Positions 8,580 through 17,728 are shown, counted from the first letter of the stretch. The stretch is 64,000 bases of DNA from Pseudoalteromonas sp. XMcav2-N (GCF_024124545.1 NZ_JAMXSF010000018.1:1-64000); one strand, 5' to 3'. The notes: generated by a model not told the origin, from the sequence alone. A program made the numbers and translations.

Positions 8580-10058
8580 TTATTGCGCAAACGCCGTACC
8601 GTAAGTGGTCAGAGCGCCTTCACACAAACGCCAGTTCAGGATCCCACGAGCCGGGGCTGTGACGTCGATGAAAGTCGGGGCCCAGCGCATGTTTCTGAAA
8701 CGTGCACTTTGCTCTTCAGTGACGATGCCGGCGCGCACGGCTTCTTGTCTTGCTAACTCACACTGCTTCCAATCTTGTTGATCGTTGCTTGGTAGTTGCA
8801 AGTCAGTCACATTGTAGGTGGCCGGGCAGTTTTTACCGCGTTGCACACAGGCGCTCTTCATTTCCTGCACCTTGTTTTCACATGCGTAACCAAATGGGTT
8901 GTCGCGGCAAAACTGTGCGGCATTGAAGAAGAACCAGGCATTGTCATAAGCCAGATCTTTGATCTGCTCCACAGCCAGACGTTGTGACGCGGGTAAGTAG
9001 GCATAGTAGCTATTGAGTAGCTTATCCGCACGCTGCTCGTCCAAAATAGCCTGTTTGAAATCATCCTCAAGCTCACTGATCAGCCATTTGGTTGCATTTC
9101 TGACTATCTGATACTCAGGCACTAACGCGCGTAACGCCAGTGAAGAGTTTTCGTAACGCGTGGTGTAATAGCGCACCACATTGTAATCACTCAATGAATT
9201 GAGCTGCGAGTTGAAACCAGACTTGGCATACTTCACGGCTTCATAGAACATATCAAAACATGGCTCTGGATTGTCCAGTGAACAGGTGATGATGTTGTTT
9301 GGTATGATGGTTAGCAGCTGCTTTGGGTCGCCCCCTTGCTGGATGGCACGTACTGTGATCTTCACAGAAGATTTGGTTTCATCCTTGAGGTATCTAAGCT
9401 GACCGCCTACGTTGAATACACCCCCATACAAATCAACATCCAGATAACCGCCAATGTCTGATTTGTCCTGGTTGCTACCGTATTCGATCTTAAGGTTTAC
9501 CAATACGTTTGCTCCGTATTCAATGCCGGTTACAAACTCATCGCCAACCAGCGTTTGCAGCTTGGTCTGATGGTTGTTGGCGACATCACTGCCTACCTGT
9601 GACAGGGTGTAGCCCTGGTTTTGGTCTTTAGGTAAGAACAGACGCTTTTTCGGCGTACTTGAGGCGCTAAAGGTGTAGGAGCTTGAGTAAGTGCTGGAAG
9701 CCATTTCTTTGGCCAAAGACGCACCCGCAGAGACGCGAACAACCGGGAAGTTAACGTCGACATCCACGCTACCGTTCAAAGTATTGAGCATATCATCATA
9801 GCTCATATCAATGCCGGTTTTAAACTTGAGCTCGGTATTGCCAAAGGTCTCATCAACCACACCAGCAACAGGCTGTACATTGAGAAAGCGTTTCTTTTGG
9901 CTGTCATACGCTGTACCCATGGCAACATGATCGTTGATCAGGCCCGAGATCACAGAGCCAGACAAGTTGGCGCTTGAAATGTTCGCCTCTTTTTCTTGTG
10001 CAGCAAGGCTTTGTCCTGTCATTGCCAGTGCAAAAACAGATAAATAAATAGGTTTCAT
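8580..10058 (-). CDS. Secreted MACPF-like protein B
   Basis: A 492-residue protein with a signal peptide (residues 1-20, ending LAA) and AAGGA before the start. It is a clear paralogue of protein A at 10953-12200: both share the order F(P)VVRVSAG, then G-D-E-F-V-T-G-I-E-Y-G (residues 172-182), then two amphipathic stretches, QQGGDP, IIPN, and CSLDNPEPCFD. The GDxFVxGxxYG segment sits where MACPF proteins have their GTHF-type signature. The segments about 60-170 and 185-250 would supply the membrane hairpins. The C-terminal 200 residues are helical and Cys-rich and lack a match I recognise. It lies 11 bases downstream of the GEVED gene. A pore-forming role is inference. Confidence 0.6.
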   Translation of the reverse strand: MKPIYLSVFALAMTGQSLAAQEKEANISSANLSGSVISGLINDHVAMGTAYDSQKKRFLNVQPVAGVVDETFGNTELKFKTGIDMSYDDMLNTLNGSVDVDVNFPVVRVSAGASLAKEMASSTYSSSYTFSASSTPKKRLFLPKDQNQGYTLSQVGSDVANNHQTKLQTLVGDEFVTGIEYGANVLVNLKIEYGSNQDKSDIGGYLDVDLYGGVFNVGGQLRYLKDETKSSVKITVRAIQQGGDPKQLLTIIPNNIITCSLDNPEPCFDMFYEAVKYAKSGFNSQLNSLSDYNVVRYYTTRYENSSLALRALVPEYQIVRNATKWLISELEDDFKQAILDEQRADKLLNSYYAYLPASQRLAVEQIKDLAYDNAWFFFNAAQFCRDNPFGYACENKVQEMKSACVQRGKNCPATYNVTDLQLPSNDQQDWKQCELARQEAVRAGIVTEEQSARFRNMRWAPTFIDVTAPARGILNWRLCEGALTTYGTAFAQ

Positions 10059-10069
10059 ATCATCTTTCC

Positions 10070-10942
10070 TTAACGAACCGTTACAAGGTAGTCTTCGACT
10101 TCACCATATTGAATACGGGAGCATGCGTTGTCTGAGCCACCACCCGCATCGGTTGCAATGCGCATCAATGTGGTGCCCTCGGGCACATCCGCCGGAATGT
10201 CCATGGTAAACCTGAACACCCCATCTGATGCAGATTTGTAGACCATTTCACTGTTGTCCAGCTGACCATTGTGATCCCAGTCAACCCAGACTCGTGCAAC
10301 CACATATGAAGGAAAATCAGGTTCCAGATTGCCCGGTGTGATAGATACCTTGACGCTTCGGTTTGCGGGCAGCGTCACCACTTTTCCAGACACCATAGTG
10401 TGTGCTTTGGTGCCAGATTGATGTTCGAAGTCCTCAATAGTTACTTTGGAGATCCATTCCCACTCGTTATCAAAGCTGGCATTGTCACAGTAGTTATGTG
10501 ACAGCACAGTGGTTTTCAAAGCCACAGGTTGATACTCTGGTGGCATAAGCGTACATGCCTGACTATCACTGGTGCCAGCAACCCAGTTATAAGGATTGCT
10601 GAAATCTTCATTTGCAAAGGTCACATATTGCGCTTTGCCCGCAGCGATTTTATCTGCCGACAGCCATAATTCTTTAAGCTGGCGTAATTTCTCTTCTTTG
10701 CTGACAATGTCACGGGTATCGAACATCTGCTCCCATAGTTCAACGAGCAAACCATCGTAGCATTTTTGCATCCAGGCGAATCTGCCCTGAGCCTCTGTAA
10801 CTGTTAGCATGTCACCAAGCTCGCTGTAACGGGCTTCCTGTAGTTGAGCATCGCTGAGATCCTGCGCCTGCGCTGTGGCACCCAGCAGGGGTAAAGCCAG
10901 AGCGGCAGACACAATCGATGTGCTTATAGAAAACTTTTTCAT
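10070..10942 (-). CDS. Secreted GEVED-domain protein
   Basis: A 290-residue protein with a signal peptide (residues 1-26, ending AQA) and AAGGA upstream. Residues about 30-140 are helical and not recognised. Residues about 150-290 form a GEVED domain: VWVDWDHNGQLDNSE, an Asp-rich turn resembling a calcium-binding loop, then the closing motif IQYGEVEDYLV. This domain is common at the C-terminus of secreted bacterial proteins, where it probably mediates surface or sorting interactions. It sits between two paralogous MACPF-like genes with 10- and 11-base gaps, so it is surely cotranscribed. The M4 protease of the same run has related domains, hinting that they share a partner. Confidence 0.75.
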   Translation of the reverse strand: MKKFSISTSIVSAALALPLLGATAQAQDLSDAQLQEARYSELGDMLTVTEAQGRFAWMQKCYDGLLVELWEQMFDTRDIVSKEEKLRQLKELWLSADKIAAGKAQYVTFANEDFSNPYNWVAGTSDSQACTLMPPEYQPVALKTTVLSHNYCDNASFDNEWEWISKVTIEDFEHQSGTKAHTMVSGKVVTLPANRSVKVSITPGNLEPDFPSYVVARVWVDWDHNGQLDNSEMVYKSASDGVFRFTMDIPADVPEGTTLMRIATDAGGGSDNACSRIQYGEVEDYLVTVR

Positions 10943-10952
10943 AATGGTATCC

Positions 10953-12200
10953 TTACTTTAATACGTCGCTGATAGCGCTGTAGTCGCGATAGTAAGCTAA
11001 GTTACCTGACTCATAGTCGAGGCAGTAATTGCCTTCAGGGTTACGTTCACAATAGTCGACCATATCTGCGAACAAGTTAGCATTGGCGCGGCTGGATGTT
11101 TCGATTTCCTGCAGTTGATTCAGCTGCTCGGCGTTGAATTGCGCGGCATAGTAGCGCTGTAAATTCTTCGCTCTGCGGTAAGTCAGCCGTTCTTCAATCC
11201 AGCGAGAAGTCAGTTCTTTAATAACGAGCTTTGTCAGGTAGTTGACCGGGGTATAGCCAGCGTCTGGGATTAACTGTTGCAAGCCTGCGCCAGAATCCAG
11301 GTATTGTGTGACATAGCTATCAGTGATGTTGTAATCATCCAGTGAATTAAACTGGTTGATGTAATCTGATTTCAAGTAGTTCACAGCGGCTTCGAACAGG
11401 TTGAAGCAAGGCTCCGGGTTCAGCAGCGTACAACGCATAATGCCATTTGGAATGATGTTCAACAGCCGGTTTGGATCGCCACCGCTCTGATAGCCACTGA
11501 TGGAAATCTTAACGGACTGCCTTTTTTCCTCGTCAATTTTTTGGAGTTGGCCATCAACCTTGACCTTACCTATCCAGTCGACACTGAGGTAGCCGCCTAT
11601 CTGTCGTTTGTCTTCCTCATTGCGATAATCAATCTTCATATTGATCACGACGTTGGAGCCATAGGCAAAGCCTTGTACAAAGCCATCACCGAGGTTTGCT
11701 GCCTTGTTACCCGGATAAGCTTGCGCCAGCTCGATTGCCGCTTGCGTTGGTTGATATCCTTGGTCTGAACTTGGCATTAAGATACGAGACTTAGGTTTGA
11801 CCGACGAATACACGGTATAGGTACCTGTGTAACGGTCGGCACTGATATCTTTTGCATAGTTTGCGCCCGCATCAACGCGCACAGCCGGAAACTTGAAGCC
11901 CGCATCGACCTTTCCATCGATGAGTTTGAGCGCCTGTTCATATCTCAGGTCTACACCAACACGAAAGTCAATGCTGGTGTTGCCCAAGTGCTCAACGGCC
12001 ATGCCCTGCACTGACTGAATGCCCAGTAAGACATCGCCTTTACTTTGATGCGCTGTACCGAGCGGAACTAAATCGATGCTTTTTGCCTCTGCAGAGAGGG
12101 GGGCTATTTCGCTGAGTTTCTCTGGTATTTTGGTTGCCTGCGCGAGGGCCTGGGATGTCGTTAGTGCCAGCGCAAGGCAAATGAATTGATTTTTATTCAT
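10953..12200 (-). CDS. Secreted MACPF-like protein A
   Basis: A 415-residue protein starting at the ATG at 12200, chosen because GGAG lies eight bases upstream and residues 1-20 form a signal peptide. It is a paralogue of protein B: FPAVRVDAGANYAK, then LGDGFVQGFAYGSN (G171 onward), IGGYLSVDW, YQSGGDPNRLLNIIPN and LNPEPCFNLF match B nearly residue for residue. The GDGFVxGxxYG segment occupies the place of the MACPF signature. The protein is shorter than B, mainly at the C-terminus, which holds a Cys-containing helical tail. It may act with B as a hetero-oligomer, as two-component pore formers do; that is inference. Confidence 0.6.
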   Translation of the reverse strand: MNKNQFICLALALTTSQALAQATKIPEKLSEIAPLSAEAKSIDLVPLGTAHQSKGDVLLGIQSVQGMAVEHLGNTSIDFRVGVDLRYEQALKLIDGKVDAGFKFPAVRVDAGANYAKDISADRYTGTYTVYSSVKPKSRILMPSSDQGYQPTQAAIELAQAYPGNKAANLGDGFVQGFAYGSNVVINMKIDYRNEEDKRQIGGYLSVDWIGKVKVDGQLQKIDEEKRQSVKISISGYQSGGDPNRLLNIIPNGIMRCTLLNPEPCFNLFEAAVNYLKSDYINQFNSLDDYNITDSYVTQYLDSGAGLQQLIPDAGYTPVNYLTKLVIKELTSRWIEERLTYRRAKNLQRYYAAQFNAEQLNQLQEIETSSRANANLFADMVDYCERNPEGNYCLDYESGNLAYYRDYSAISDVLK

Positions 12201-12217
12201 TGTGTTCACTCCGTGAA

Positions 12218-12237
12218 GAGGCCCCTTAAGAGGCCTC
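12218..12237 (-). promoter_or_regulatory. Intercistronic hairpin before MACPF gene A
   Basis: The stem GAGGCC / GGCCTC with an 8-base loop lies in the 54-base gap between the Hint gene and protein A, just upstream of the GGAG ribosome-binding site. There is no U-tract. It could stabilise the downstream mRNA or modulate translation. Confidence 0.4.
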
Positions 12238-12254
12238 ACTGGTTTATTTCCTGA

Positions 12255-14282
12255 TTACTGGATGCTGTTTAGGTAATCTTTGTGCCAAGCTTCAGGAATT
12301 CGATTTAGAACGTCTTGTGTTGTTTCCACTTCGTCCTCAAATTCATTGTCACTTTGCATTGCCAGATCACCTACCTGCAGACCATTTGCAAACATTGAGA
12401 AAGTTTCACCGGTAATGTGCTTTGGATCCTCAGAGGTACGAGCCAGTTTGAGGTTGTAAACATTGTCCTCGTATTTCACTTGCTCAATCTTAGTGACCAG
12501 CTCCAGGCCATTGGTGGTGTGAATACGGTCACCTTGTTGAACCTTGTTGGCCCAAGCTGAGACACCAGATTGAGTGACCACAGGGTGCGATTCAGTAAGT
12601 AGCAGCTCTTTGCCTGAATCTGTGGTGATCTTGATCATAGGTAAAGCTTCAACACCTATTGATACGTCTTTGATTTCAAGTGGCATGTGTGAGTTTGGAG
12701 CAAACTGACTGGCGCCAAGTACCAGGTCGCCAACCTGTAATTGCTCGATGGGTAGTTGCTTACCATTTGCCAGCATGATCATCGAGCCTTTCGCGAGACA
12801 GCTATACACCATTTGCATCGGTGGGTGCTCAATGTCTGTCCAGGTTTGCTCTTCAGGCATGTCTGTGCTGCCCACAACGTAGGTGAAATTACGCAGGCGT
12901 TTTCTGCCACGCATTTCTTGTTCAACTTCAACCGATAAGTTCATGATCCAGTGTGCATCGGCATAACGTCCATAAAGCGTTGCATCACCAAACACCCCTT
13001 TTGAGCGTGGGATGTTCCATGAGATGCGCGTGTAATCGTAGACGTTGTCACCGACTTGCTTTTGCAAATATTTCAATGAAATATGATCTGAGAAAAGGTG
13101 CTCAGAGCCTTGATAACCCCCTAACTTGGATGCGCCACCGCCTTCTTTCGTCTGAATAAAAATTTCGGTGCCATGGTACAGTCCCATCGGTTGGGTGCCC
13201 GCAGGTTTGATGGTATAGCTCGGGTTACCATTGGCGTCATAGGTGACGTCTTTGGTGCTCCAATCAGGGCGATAGATTTTGGTCACTTTACCCATGACAT
13301 CACGATAACCAGAAAAAGGTACAAGCACCTTTAATTGATCATTAGGCGTGCCGTGAGGGTAGACAGCGTCGTAATCACAGTCATTGTACATGCGGTTCAG
13401 ACAGATTTTGATTCGGTCCAGTGTTGGGTCGGCATTGATCTCTTTTAAATCAACCGGGTTGGTAACGGCACTTTCCAGAATCGCACCTTGCTGGATAGTT
13501 GGCACAGATGACGAGGGGAGTGCTTCAGTCCATGCCTGAGTTGATGCCGTGGCGTGTTTTAAATTCTGACTGGCTGAAAGCGCATTCTCATAGCCTAACT
13601 CGGCCAGCAGAGTTTCTTTAGAATATTCAACGATGGTGTTTTTGTCTTCAGCAACTTCATTGCCATTTTCATCGATGTATACCACAGTCACCCAGGCATC
13701 AGCGAAAATTTGTTCTGCAGCAAGTAGTCTTGGCATGATATCGCTGAGCTTACCAAGCGAAGCTATGTCCATACGCTTTTTGGAAATCCCTTCGCCATAA
13801 TACTCTGCAAAACGCGGAATAGTGATGTCCTGGCCATTTTCGTCTATCAGCGCAATATCGATAAAGGTATAGGTCGTCGACGCAACTTCACTGTTGATGG
13901 CTGAAATCATCACATACTCTGTACCTGTGGCGTCTTTAACAGCTCTCAAACCCATGTGTTTGAAAAACGAGCACACTTTATCCGCGTTACAATTTGAGCT
14001 AATGCTATTGTTCAGACTGCTAAGCTGCTCTGTCTGAGCAGCTTTAAGCCCATATTTTTTCGCCTGTTCGCGTTTGTCCAGCAGGTTGAATAAATGCGGA
14101 CGGTTACTCTTATTTAGGCCATGCTTACTCAGTCGTTGTTGTACTTTTTCTGCACTGCTTAATGTCTGAAATTTTAAAGCAGACTTAGGTAAAGCGGTGC
14201 TATTTTCGGACAAAGGACTCGCGACAGTAGCAAGAGAAGCCCCTCCCAAAGCAGCGATAACTGCTAGGCTAACAAGTTTCAT
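12255..14282 (-). CDS. Secreted protein with C-terminal Hint (intein/Hedgehog-type) domain
   Basis: A 675-residue protein with a signal peptide (residues 1-21) and AAGGA upstream. Residues about 30-490 are not recognised; they include Cys pairs and a region rich in aromatic and Gly residues. Residues 495 to about 650 form a Hint domain. It starts at Cys495 (CLAKGSMIMLANG), has the IEQLQVGDLVLG strand and the block-B TxxH motif as TESH with His566, and closes with MFANGLQVGD. The residues for the N-to-S acyl shift are present. The C-terminal His-Asn of splicing inteins is replaced by Gly-Asp, so cleavage or Hedgehog-like transfer is more likely than splicing. Second gene of the six-gene run. 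Confidence 0.75.
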   Translation of the reverse strand: MKLVSLAVIAALGGASLATVASPLSENSTALPKSALKFQTLSSAEKVQQRLSKHGLNKSNRPHLFNLLDKREQAKKYGLKAAQTEQLSSLNNSISSNCNADKVCSFFKHMGLRAVKDATGTEYVMISAINSEVASTTYTFIDIALIDENGQDITIPRFAEYYGEGISKKRMDIASLGKLSDIMPRLLAAEQIFADAWVTVVYIDENGNEVAEDKNTIVEYSKETLLAELGYENALSASQNLKHATASTQAWTEALPSSSVPTIQQGAILESAVTNPVDLKEINADPTLDRIKICLNRMYNDCDYDAVYPHGTPNDQLKVLVPFSGYRDVMGKVTKIYRPDWSTKDVTYDANGNPSYTIKPAGTQPMGLYHGTEIFIQTKEGGGASKLGGYQGSEHLFSDHISLKYLQKQVGDNVYDYTRISWNIPRSKGVFGDATLYGRYADAHWIMNLSVEVEQEMRGRKRLRNFTYVVGSTDMPEEQTWTDIEHPPMQMVYSCLAKGSMIMLANGKQLPIEQLQVGDLVLGASQFAPNSHMPLEIKDVSIGVEALPMIKITTDSGKELLLTESHPVVTQSGVSAWANKVQQGDRIHTTNGLELVTKIEQVKYEDNVYNLKLARTSEDPKHITGETFSMFANGLQVGDLAMQSDNEFEDEVETTQDVLNRIPEAWHKDYLNSIQ

Positions 14283-14318
14283 AAAGTTTCCTTTTTGAGT
14301 GGTTTTATGAGGTAGCTC

Positions 14319-14342
14319 GTAGGCAAAGTTGCCTTTGCCTAC
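14319..14342 (-). promoter_or_regulatory. Intercistronic hairpin between M4 protease and Hint genes
   Basis: A perfect 10-bp stem GTAGGCAAAG / CTTTGCCTAC with a 4-base loop, enclosed by an outer GCTCG/CGAGC pairing, in an 80-base gap. No U-tract follows on the minus strand, so it looks like a processing or stability element rather than a terminator. Confidence 0.5.
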
Positions 14343-14362
14343 ATTACTGCGAGCGGTTTTAG

Positions 14363-17300
14363 TTAATATCGGGTGACTTTGATTTTGAGGTCTTCAATTT
14401 CACCGTAATTAAATCTGTTACAAGCATCTGACTTATAGTCATTGGTTGGACGCTCTTCTAATTTAGAGCGCAATACAAACCATTTTGACCAATCCCAGGT
14501 GCTGACATTGGGCAGTGTCAGTGATTTTGTGGCGCTGATCCGACAATATTCAGAACCGGAAATTGTGGTGCACTGGCTATTGTCTATCCAGTAGTTGTAG
14601 TTTGGATCGTTGTCTAACCCGGATTCAGAAGATGCGAACTCCTCGTTGCCGTCTGCATCCAGCCAAATGGTGAAGCGCACATCACGGTTACCGTTTTGCA
14701 GTAAGTTTTCGGCAGTAGAACGAGGCATGAGATTAGTCATGATTTCGACGCTGATATACGTTCTTCTCTTAATGTCGGTGCCGTTTAAAGTGCTCAGACT
14801 GTAGCCGTCACGGTTGAACCCTGCTGCGGAGGGGACATTGGCAAGCTGCGTTGAGTAATTGAATAACTTCATGTCGTCGATATAGATGACATCTGCATTA
14901 GCGCCGTCACTGATTTTGGCTGGACAAGCGTTTACGGGATCCAGTGAGATACGGGTTTGCTTGGTATCTGTCTCGCTTTGATCGGCGTACTGTATTTGTA
15001 GCGATACATCAAATTGACCACCGTTTGCTGGATAGTCAATTATCCCTGGATCTCGAGCGGTACTGGTACGATTATCAAAGCCAAATTGCCAAAAGAATTG
15101 TGGGCTTTTTGCGTCATTGACCTGAGAGGTGTTAGTGAATTTGACCCGATTGCCATCTAGATACTGCACCTCAAAATCAGAGATCAGCGGCAGGTTATCA
15201 GAGTCTACATCCATCATCACGTCCACAACCTGAGCGTTGTCTGCAACACCACAGGCATCCAACAAGGAATAGTCAAACTCGTTGTTAGTAATAGCGACAC
15301 GCAGCAGGCCAAGACCACGGTTAGTCTGCTGATCAAGCGTGAACTTGACGTTATTCCCTGCGATGGTTTGATTTGACAGTATTGCTTCATTCGATTCCAT
15401 CAGCCCGTTTTTGTTGCCATCAAAGTACACGGAAACACGTTTGCCGCTCAGGTCCTGTGCAAAGCTCAGAGTGTGCTCTCTCGGTTTTGCGACGGGCCAT
15501 GGTGCGTCTAGTTTTGCTCTGTATCCGGCGTTGAGCCCCGACAAAGTAAAGTTATTGATAGACAGAGTGTTGGTGTGCAGTACAGCGTTGTTCATAAATG
15601 GCTCACAGCGCAACGCTGCAGGGCGGCTATAAAAGTGGTTGTACGCCGACTGGGTTACCTGGTTACCATTGTGATCCTCGGTAGTTACATTGACAGAGAA
15701 TCGGATCAGGGTGTCTTCAACAACCTGTTTACTGCGTTGTAAAAAGGGATAGATAGGCGTGCCACTATCGCGCTGCCAGCTCTCGCTTTGGCCGTCTCCC
15801 CAGTTCACATCAATGCTGCGGATATTATCTTGATTGATACGACTTAAATCATAGCTGGCCTGGTTGTAGTTAAGCCATGCATCGGCATCCAATGTCGACA
15901 GTCCGATTCCAGTAGAAATACCGACACCAGCAAGGCTGAGAGATACGTCTGATTTTATCTGGTTCAAAGATTTGTTACCGACTTGAATGTGGGCGGTTTG
16001 ATCAACCAGACAGAAGCCAAACTCATTTAAAGACATGCCTGAGAATAGACAGCCAGACGTGTTGGCGCGCAAAAATAAACGATAGGCTTGCTGGATGGTC
16101 CAGCCTTGGGTTTTGACAAGCTCGTAAAACGCTTTTCTCAATACACCGCCATTGTCATGGCCTGTTTTAGCTGTGGTAAAATCCTTGACGTGATCTATGC
16201 TTCGGCCATCCCAGGAAGGTAACTCAAAGAAACGTGCAGCCTTATCCTGTGGGAAGACATCCCAGCCATACCACCACTTACGGTTCTTAGTATACAACCC
16301 TGTTTGGTCAGTAAATTGATCAGCAAATGCCTGAGACTGTGTGTAAGCGCCTGATGCGGTATGTTGATAATAGTCGAGTATTGCAATCGCAGAGATATCG
16401 GATAGTCCTTCGTTAATTGCACTGTCGACGTCCTCTCTTCCCAATCCAGAATTCCACTCGGTAATAGCATGGGCTATTTCGTGTGCCGCGATACTCATAC
16501 CAGTCAGAGCAAAATACTCATATCCGCCGTTGCCCGAGCCATAGTTAACAAACTCACCATCCCAGGAAGCGGAGTTAGTGCCAAAAATGGTGTTTCGGTT
16601 TACTTTCTGGGAAAGTGGTTTAATACAGTAGCCACTGCTGTCACAGTCAATGCTTTGCTGTGGGTACAAAGTCTTGAGTTGTGTGTGGAAATACTGCATA
16701 ACCAGGCCAGCGTTAAAATGTGCTTCGTTTGCCGGGCTGTAGCTATAGTAGGCGTCAAATGTTTGGTCAATTTCGCGTTTTACAAAGTTTTCGTTATTTG
16801 TCTGACAGACATAAGAAACCGGGGTCGTTTCGGAGACAGTTGCATCGTAAGTCACCACATAAGGGTTATCTAAAATACAGTTGTTATTTTCTTTTTTGAC
16901 GATGAATGGGTAGCCATTAAACTCAGAAAAAATAGCGTTCTGGCTCAGGTCTTCAAATCTGAGCTCAGCACCTTGAGGGGCAATTTCATCAAACTGATAG
17001 CTGGTACAGTTTTGCATACTGTCGGGGCTGGGGGAGTAACATATTGCGCCTAGCTTGTCGTTACCTCCGATGCCACCACCGGCAACATACCCTGCGTCTT
17101 TCAGTGAGTCAGGAGAAAACGCAAACGACATATTATAAGACTTAGAAACGACAGTGAGATCGTCACCATTGAGCAGTATCTTTTCTTTTCTATCTTTAAA
17201 TGTCGCAAAAACTTCGATGACAGGGACCAATACATCACTTTTGATAAAAAAGGCTTTTTCGTAACTATACTTGGTAACATCACTTAGTTCAGGCAGTGCT

Positions 17301-17728
17301 TCAATGTGTTGGCTGAGCTGAGTATGTGCCATGTCGTGAAACTGAGCTCGACCCTGAGGTGCAACCCCTGAGATTAAACTGCCCATCGCCTGGCGGATCT
17401 CACCATGGTTATTGCGTGCTATCACCAGGTTACTTGATAACACCGGATAATTTCCGACATAAGCACGATAGTGTTCATAGACAGTAGGAGCCCCGGTTCT
17501 TTTTGTTAATTTATAGTGAACTTTATGTCCTGTTTCTTCCGCGGTTAGTCTGCCGGCCTCAAGTGTTGACGCTGAAAATGAGTGAGGGTGACCTTGCGAA
17601 ATAACCTGTTTCAGGTCGTCCCACAGAAATTGTTTGTTATGCAGTGACTGAGATTTGATGTCAGCGAGTGCGCTGGAAATGGGCAGCGCAGCAACACCTA
17701 AACCAAATAAGTACCCCAAATGTTTCAT
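14363..17728 (-). CDS. Secreted M4 (thermolysin-family) metalloprotease with PKD-like and GEVED-like domains
   Basis: A 1121-residue protein with a signal peptide (residues 1-22, ending ALA) and AAGGA upstream. Residues about 30-200 are an FTP/PepSY-type propeptide. The catalytic domain has HEIAH (His416, Glu417, His420), the third ligand Glu440 in NEGLSD exactly 20 residues on, and His524 in GHDNGGVLRKAFY, matching the Vibrio-type HxSSGVxxRAF motif. The Asp that usually sits two residues before that His is Thr here. After it come a beta domain with YFDGNKNGLMESNE, a PKD-like domain (about 860-940) and a C-terminal GEVED-like domain closing in FNYGEIED. First gene of the run; it may process the other exported proteins. 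Confidence 0.85.
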   Translation of the reverse strand: MKHLGYLFGLGVAALPISSALADIKSQSLHNKQFLWDDLKQVISQGHPHSFSASTLEAGRLTAEETGHKVHYKLTKRTGAPTVYEHYRAYVGNYPVLSSNLVIARNNHGEIRQAMGSLISGVAPQGRAQFHDMAHTQLSQHIEALPELSDVTKYSYEKAFFIKSDVLVPVIEVFATFKDRKEKILLNGDDLTVVSKSYNMSFAFSPDSLKDAGYVAGGGIGGNDKLGAICYSPSPDSMQNCTSYQFDEIAPQGAELRFEDLSQNAIFSEFNGYPFIVKKENNNCILDNPYVVTYDATVSETTPVSYVCQTNNENFVKREIDQTFDAYYSYSPANEAHFNAGLVMQYFHTQLKTLYPQQSIDCDSSGYCIKPLSQKVNRNTIFGTNSASWDGEFVNYGSGNGGYEYFALTGMSIAAHEIAHAITEWNSGLGREDVDSAINEGLSDISAIAILDYYQHTASGAYTQSQAFADQFTDQTGLYTKNRKWWYGWDVFPQDKAARFFELPSWDGRSIDHVKDFTTAKTGHDNGGVLRKAFYELVKTQGWTIQQAYRLFLRANTSGCLFSGMSLNEFGFCLVDQTAHIQVGNKSLNQIKSDVSLSLAGVGISTGIGLSTLDADAWLNYNQASYDLSRINQDNIRSIDVNWGDGQSESWQRDSGTPIYPFLQRSKQVVEDTLIRFSVNVTTEDHNGNQVTQSAYNHFYSRPAALRCEPFMNNAVLHTNTLSINNFTLSGLNAGYRAKLDAPWPVAKPREHTLSFAQDLSGKRVSVYFDGNKNGLMESNEAILSNQTIAGNNVKFTLDQQTNRGLGLLRVAITNNEFDYSLLDACGVADNAQVVDVMMDVDSDNLPLISDFEVQYLDGNRVKFTNTSQVNDAKSPQFFWQFGFDNRTSTARDPGIIDYPANGGQFDVSLQIQYADQSETDTKQTRISLDPVNACPAKISDGANADVIYIDDMKLFNYSTQLANVPSAAGFNRDGYSLSTLNGTDIKRRTYISVEIMTNLMPRSTAENLLQNGNRDVRFTIWLDADGNEEFASSESGLDNDPNYNYWIDNSQCTTISGSEYCRISATKSLTLPNVSTWDWSKWFVLRSKLEERPTNDYKSDACNRFNYGEIEDLKIKVTRY

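Noticed and set aside
16141..16175. Possible loss of the catalytic His of the M4 protease, because the thermolysin text GGVHINSG is missing.
   Set aside because: GHDNGGVLRKAFY aligns with the Vibrio-type HxSSGVxxRAF motif, so His524 serves; only the Asp two residues earlier is changed.
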